DNA of 64,000 nt from Xylanimicrobium pachnodae JCM 13526 = NBRC 107786 (GTDB lineage: Bacteria > Actinomycetota > Actinomycetes > Actinomycetales > Cellulomonadaceae): the NCBI GenBank assembly GCA_001592145.1, contig BCWJ01000007.1:115591-179590 (forward strand), read 5' to 3'. The translations under genes were made by a program, and so were the position numbers. The notes under the pieces were generated by a model. It had not been told where the DNA came from, did no database searches, and saw nothing but the letters and a program-made list of their open reading frames with translations. The first letter of the stretch is position 1. Each line of letters starts with the position of its first letter. Shown here in pieces: positions 60,034 through 64,000 of the stretch.

Positions 60034-63000
60034 ACCACATCGCCGGGCGCTTCCAAGGCACCATCGCCCTCGCCGCGGTACTCGCATTCCTCGTCGGGGT
60101 GCCCACGATCCTCGTCAAGGCCGGGATCACTCCGTGGGCCACGGATTGGGGAACCGTGTGGGAACGGCTCTCCCTGCCCGACAACGGGACCCTGCTCGTC
60201 ACCCTGCTCGGACTCGTCGCGTGGGCCGGGTGGGCGTACTTCACCCTCGGGCTCATCGCCGACCTCGCCAGCCGAGTGCAGGGCGGCCGGGTGCCGCGGG
60301 TGCGCGGGTTCGGGCTCTCGCAGGGCGTCGCACGCCGGGTCATCGACGTCGCCGCCCTCGCCTTCACCGCCGTGCCGTCGCTGACAGCGTTCGCCGCCCC
60401 CGCCCAAGCCACCGCTCCGGCCGTCTTCGCACCACTAGACCCCACACCGGTACCGGCCGCAGCACCCACGACCGCCCCAGCCCCCGCCTCGGCGTCGTCG
60501 ACCCCGGCGGCCGCGGCGACGACGACGGGCTACACGGTGCGGCGCGGCGACTCCCTGTGGCGGATCGCCGAACAACAGCTCGGCGATCCGCACCGGTGGA
60601 CCGAGATCCACGAACTGAACCGCGCACTGCTCGGCGACCAACCCGACCTCATCGCCGCAGGCACCGTGCTCCACCTCCCCACGGATACGGACACTGCTGC
60701 GGACGCGGCGCCGACGGGCGACTACGTCGTCAAGCCCGGTGACACCCTCTCCCAGATCGCGAAAGACGAACTCGGCGACCCGAACGCGTACCCGCAGATC
60801 GTCGAGGCGTCGAAGGACATCGTCCAGCCCGGCGGGCAGCACCTGACCGACCCGAACCTCATCTACCCCGGCTGGACCCTGGACGTCACCCCCGACGCCG
60901 CAACCCCAACCACGACGACGCCCGCCACGGCCATGGAACCCGCCACCGCACCAGCGCCGCCCACCCATCCCGACGCGGTCACCGAGTCCCCGGCGACGAC
61001 GCCAACCCCACCGGCCGAGACGGCGCCGTCCGTCCAGGTGCCCGGGCCGGACACGTCGGCCGGCTCGACGACACCCACCGAGTCACGCCGCCTCGACGAG
61101 GCAGCACCCGACACTTCACAGGCGGCGTCTGACGATCAGGACGGCGGGCCGTCGTGGCTCGTCCCCGCACTCATGGGCCCCGGCGCGATCCTCGCGGCGG
61201 GCCTGTTCCTGACCGTCAGGGCGCGGCGACGCAACGGGCTGCGTCACCGCGTGCCCGGACAGGTGCCCGGGCCCCTTCCCGCCGAGATCGCCGACGTCGC
61301 CGAGACCGTCCGCGTCACCGGCCAACCAACCTCCGCGAACCTGCGCACCGTGCACCTCGCCCTGACCTCACTCGCCGCCGCCTACCTCGACCCTCGCGCG
61401 TACCCACCCGTCCACGCCGTCGAAGTCACCGACACGCACGTCCGCGTCCACCTCTCAGACCCGACTGAACTGCCCTCCCCCTGGGTCGGCAGCGGAGCCA
61501 CCTGGCGGGCACCCCTCGATGCCGGCTTCCCCGACGTCGGCATCGTCCCGCCCTACCCGATGCTCGTCTCCGCCGGCCAATCCGACGACGGCGCACTCTG
61601 GCTCCTCAACCTCGAACAGATCACCGACACCTCCGTCACCGGCGACGTCGATGCCGTGCATGCGTTCGGCCGCAACGTCGCAACCGAACTGGCCGTCAGC
61701 CCCTGGGCCAGGACCGTCCAGATCGACGTCATCGGGTTCGCCCCCGAACTCGACGGCTTCGGACCCGGCCGCATCACCCACCACACCGACGACGCCGAGA
61801 CCACCGAACTCGCAGCACGCGTCGAGGCTGAACGCTCCGCCAACGACTGGCACCCGGAGATCCTGCGCGCACTCGTCATCGACACGCGGGAGTACGGTGC
61901 GTCGGCCGCGCGGCTGAGCGACGCCGTCCAAGCACACGCCTCGCGGCCCGGCGTCGTCTGCCTCCGCCTCGGCGAGACGCCGTCCGGTACCGGGCTCGAG
62001 CTCGCCGACGGGCGCCTCCGCTACGCCGCACTCAACCTCGACGTCACCGCCGTCGGGCTACCCGCCCAGGACGCGGCCGCGGTCACCGCCCTGGTCCACC
62101 ACGCACAACTCGCCCCCACAACACCCGCCCCGCCCCGGACCGACCTCACGGACACCACCGGCGCGATCATCGGCACCCTGACACTCCCCCGCCCGGCCAC
62201 CAGCGAACCCGCACCCGGCACCCTGCTCCCCGAGCCCGCCGAACGCTACGCGGACAGCGCCGCGGTCACGGTCGACGACGTCGCCGTCCTCGCCCCAGTC
62301 ATCCCGGACCAGGTCGCAGCCGACGTGCTCGACGCCGACCCGAACCTCGACCGTGACCTCGCCCTGTGGAGACGCGGCAAGGACTGCCCCTGGCCCACCG
62401 TCACAATCCTCGGCCAGGTCGGCCTGCGCGGCCACGGCCCAGACGCCGAAGTCGCATCCCGCCGCGGCCACTACGCCGAACTCGCCACCTACCTCTGGCT
62501 CCACCCCAAGGGCACCACCTCCGCCAAGCTCGCCGAAGCGTTCGGGTGCAGCCTGACCCGGGTCCGCGCCGACATGACCCACCTGCGCACCCACTTCGGC
62601 GAACGCCACGTCCCCAAAGGCCCCGCCCGCAACGACCCCGCCTGCGCCGACTGGCCCGGCTACCACCTCGTCGACGTCCTCATCGACCGCGACCTCTTCG
62701 ACCGCCTCCGCGCCCGAGCCCAAGCCCGCGGAGCCAAAGAAGGCGCAGAGGCCGGTATCCAAGACCTCATCACTGCGCTGGACCTCGTCACCGGGCAGCC
62801 CCTGACCGACGACCGACCCGGCAACGCCTGGCACTGGTACTACACAGAGATCTCCTACGACCGATACGACGCCGCCGGCATCGTCGACGTCGCCCTCACC
62901 GTTCAGGCCCACGCACTGACCCGTCCCGAACCCGATACGGCGCTCGCACGCCACGCCTTGGAGATCGCGCTCGCCGCCTCCCCATACAGCGAAGAGGCCC

Positions 63001-63176
63001 GCCAAGCGCTCGCGAACGTCGCGGATGCGGAGGGCAACCACCGTGAGGCCGACCGGTTGCGCAACGGCGACGGTCTCGACCACGACGACGAGGCACCGCT
63101 CGACCCGCCCGCACGCACCCGACAGATCAACGCCCGCCACCGCAAGGCCGCACCCAGACCGCGAACGAGGAGCTGA
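60030..63176 (+). CDS. Membrane LysM protein with C-terminal BTAD-type regulatory domain
   Basis: A 1048-residue protein. Two membrane helices (about 10-32 and 50-80) and a further hydrophobic stretch near 105; LysM 1 (about 167-215: YTVRRGDSLWRIAEQQLGDP), LysM 2 (about 231-285: YVVKPGDTLSQIAKDELGDP); Pro/Thr-rich linker; a membrane helix near 375-395 (SWLVPALMGPGAILAAGLF). The cytoplasmic part ends in a winged helix (LATYLWLHPKGTTSAKLAEAF near 825) and a BTAD helical-repeat domain (about 890-1015). This wall-binding-plus-BTAD layout is regularly found in actinobacterial Tad loci and may couple wall contact to regulation. Confidence 0.85.
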   Translation: MNHIAGRFQGTIALAAVLAFLVGVPTILVKAGITPWATDWGTVWERLSLPDNGTLLVTLLGLVAWAGWAYFTLGLIADLASRVQGGRVPRVRGFGLSQGVARRVIDVAALAFTAVPSLTAFAAPAQATAPAVFAPLDPTPVPAAAPTTAPAPASASSTPAAAATTTGYTVRRGDSLWRIAEQQLGDPHRWTEIHELNRALLGDQPDLIAAGTVLHLPTDTDTAADAAPTGDYVVKPGDTLSQIAKDELGDPNAYPQIVEASKDIVQPGGQHLTDPNLIYPGWTLDVTPDAATPTTTTPATAMEPATAPAPPTHPDAVTESPATTPTPPAETAPSVQVPGPDTSAGSTTPTESRRLDEAAPDTSQAASDDQDGGPSWLVPALMGPGAILAAGLFLTVRARRRNGLRHRVPGQVPGPLPAEIADVAETVRVTGQPTSANLRTVHLALTSLAAAYLDPRAYPPVHAVEVTDTHVRVHLSDPTELPSPWVGSGATWRAPLDAGFPDVGIVPPYPMLVSAGQSDDGALWLLNLEQITDTSVTGDVDAVHAFGRNVATELAVSPWARTVQIDVIGFAPELDGFGPGRITHHTDDAETTELAARVEAERSANDWHPEILRALVIDTREYGASAARLSDAVQAHASRPGVVCLRLGETPSGTGLELADGRLRYAALNLDVTAVGLPAQDAAAVTALVHHAQLAPTTPAPPRTDLTDTTGAIIGTLTLPRPATSEPAPGTLLPEPAERYADSAAVTVDDVAVLAPVIPDQVAADVLDADPNLDRDLALWRRGKDCPWPTVTILGQVGLRGHGPDAEVASRRGHYAELATYLWLHPKGTTSAKLAEAFGCSLTRVRADMTHLRTHFGERHVPKGPARNDPACADWPGYHLVDVLIDRDLFDRLRARAQARGAKEGAEAGIQDLITALDLVTGQPLTDDRPGNAWHWYYTEISYDRYDAAGIVDVALTVQAHALTRPEPDTALARHALEIALAASPYSEEARQALANVADAEGNHREADRLRNGDGLDHDDEAPLDPPARTRQINARHRKAAPRPRTRS

Positions 63177-63178
63177 CT

Positions 63179-64000
63179 GTGGACTGGACCCGCGCCGAAC
63201 TCACCGATCTGTCGATGGAGACCCTGCCGTACGGCGACCAATACTCCAGTACCGGCGCCGACCGCATGCTCGCGGACATCAGGGCCATCGGCGGCCCGAG
63301 ACACAGGGACGTGCACGGCTCCATGGAGCGGGCGCGCGACTACTGCCGGGCCGAGCTGACCACCGCCGGGTGGACGGTGACCGATCAGGAGTTCAACCCC
63401 GCCGCGGGCCTCCGCATCTCCGACCACGGCCGACCCGGGAGCCCCCTGCCGATCCGCTGGTCCTCCAACCTGCACGGCGTCAACCTCATCGCCACCCGAC
63501 ACGGTGACCCGAAGCCCGGCGACACCCTCGTCATCGCCCACCTTGACACCGTGTTCACCAGCCCCGGAGCGGACGACAACGGCTCCGGCGTGGCCGTCAT
63601 CCTTGAGCTCGCACGCCGGATCAACTGGACCACGAGCGGCACCGCCGACGTCGTGCTCGCCCTCGTCGACTTCGAAGAGACCGGACACCTCGGCTCCAAG
63701 CACCTCGCGAGAACGCTCCCCCGCCCCGGGCTGGTCATCTGCCTCGACTCCGTCGGCGTATACACGGACGCCCCTGGATCTCAGAAAGTCCCCGCGGCCC
63801 TCGGCGTGATCGACCGCTGCGCCGTCGACGCCATCAAGGCCCTCGACAACCGCGGCAACTTCCTCATGGTCGTCCACCGCGACAACTCCGCCGACGCCGC
63901 CAGTCAGTTCGCCGACAACGCTCTCCAGGACCGGCTCCTGACCGTCCTCGTCCACGACGGACGGCCGAACCCGCCGCGCGGGCAGGCGTACACCCGCCAG
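63179..64000 (+). CDS. M28-family zinc aminopeptidase, 3' end outside window
   Basis: GTG 63179 lies 6 nt after GAGGAG and the frame stays open to the window edge (274 codons). Metal ligands fit the M28 pattern: His in TLVIAHLDTVF (near 121), Asp in GADDNGSGVAV (near 131), the Glu pair in VDFEETGHLGSKHL (near 163) and a later Asp in ICLDSVG. No signal peptide is visible, so it may act in the cytoplasm. It is the last visible gene of the Tad operon, 2 nt after the LysM-BTAD stop. The substrate is unknown. Confidence 0.82.
   Translation, partial: MDWTRAELTDLSMETLPYGDQYSSTGADRMLADIRAIGGPRHRDVHGSMERARDYCRAELTTAGWTVTDQEFNPAAGLRISDHGRPGSPLPIRWSSNLHGVNLIATRHGDPKPGDTLVIAHLDTVFTSPGADDNGSGVAVILELARRINWTTSGTADVVLALVDFEETGHLGSKHLARTLPRPGLVICLDSVGVYTDAPGSQKVPAALGVIDRCAVDAIKALDNRGNFLMVVHRDNSADAASQFADNALQDRLLTVLVHDGRPNPPRGQAYTRQ

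Noticed and set aside
1..64000. CRISPR arrays, tRNA or rRNA genes
   Set aside because: No repeat-spacer array, no cloverleaf-like sequence with a T-loop, and no rRNA segment was seen in the window.

Overview
The window is high-GC DNA whose gene families (ANTAR and CstR regulators, F420-type DUF385 protein, maltokinase-cap protein, MobF relaxase next to Tad genes) point to an actinobacterium. I infer a Micrococcales-type organism related to Cellulomonadaceae/Promicromonosporaceae, but no rRNA or tRNA gene is present to confirm it. Several genes have a TANNNT -10 hexamer 6-8 nt before the start codon, as in leaderless actinobacterial transcripts.

Region 1 (1-34.2 kb) is mostly ordinary chromosome. 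It holds the end of an ANTAR protein, a class A penicillin-binding protein, an AI-2E exporter-type protein and MgtE, which is preceded and overlapped by a proline-rich leader ORF. An MFS protein and a DUF385 protein follow. A flavin electron-transfer set (membrane reductase, FMN-binding protein, ApbE) is followed by a sulfane-sulfur operon (CoA-disulfide reductase/rhodanese, CstR-type repressor, small Cys protein). Next come DsbA/FrnE, RidA and D-threonine-aldolase-like genes, a RecB-like nuclease/helicase, acetyltransferases, membrane proteins, an AAA ATPase, a phosphotransferase, a VOC dioxygenase, a TetR-GNAT pair, a fatty acyl-CoA ligase and the B12-dependent ribonucleotide reductase nrdJ with paired NrdR-like boxes. 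Small hypotheticals, one decayed gene and a YefM/RelE-type toxin-antitoxin pair end the region.

Region 2 (34.5-38.4 kb) is an integration scar: an excisionase-like gene, two pieces of tyrosine recombinase in scrambled order, an ISAs1 transposase start, and an 808-bp deletion derivative of an IS256-type element that keeps both ends.

Region 3 (38.4-43.9 kb) is visibly lower in GC and contains TTA codons. It is an unusual five-gene cassette: MFS exporter; 32-residue peptide ending SPMCCA; a fusion of a CYTH-like domain with an M3 metallopeptidase; an unrecognised 239-residue protein; and a stripped-down cysteinyl-tRNA-synthetase homologue of MshC size with damaged KMSKS and one lost zinc ligand. 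A strong hairpin sits between the peptide gene and the enzymes. I read it as a candidate undescribed peptide (RiPP-like) or cysteine-transfer pathway; this is inference from gene order and domains.

Region 4 (44-64 kb) looks like the backbone of an integrative/conjugative element: a leftward operon with a MobF relaxase-helicase, and, divergent from it, a rightward Tad operon (lipoprotein, secreted protein, SAF/CpaB, TadZ, TadA, TadB, TadC, four pilin-like proteins, LysM-BTAD protein) ending in an M28 peptidase cut by the window edge. The backbone meets the cargo near 44.4 kb at a breakpoint that truncates a gene on each side.
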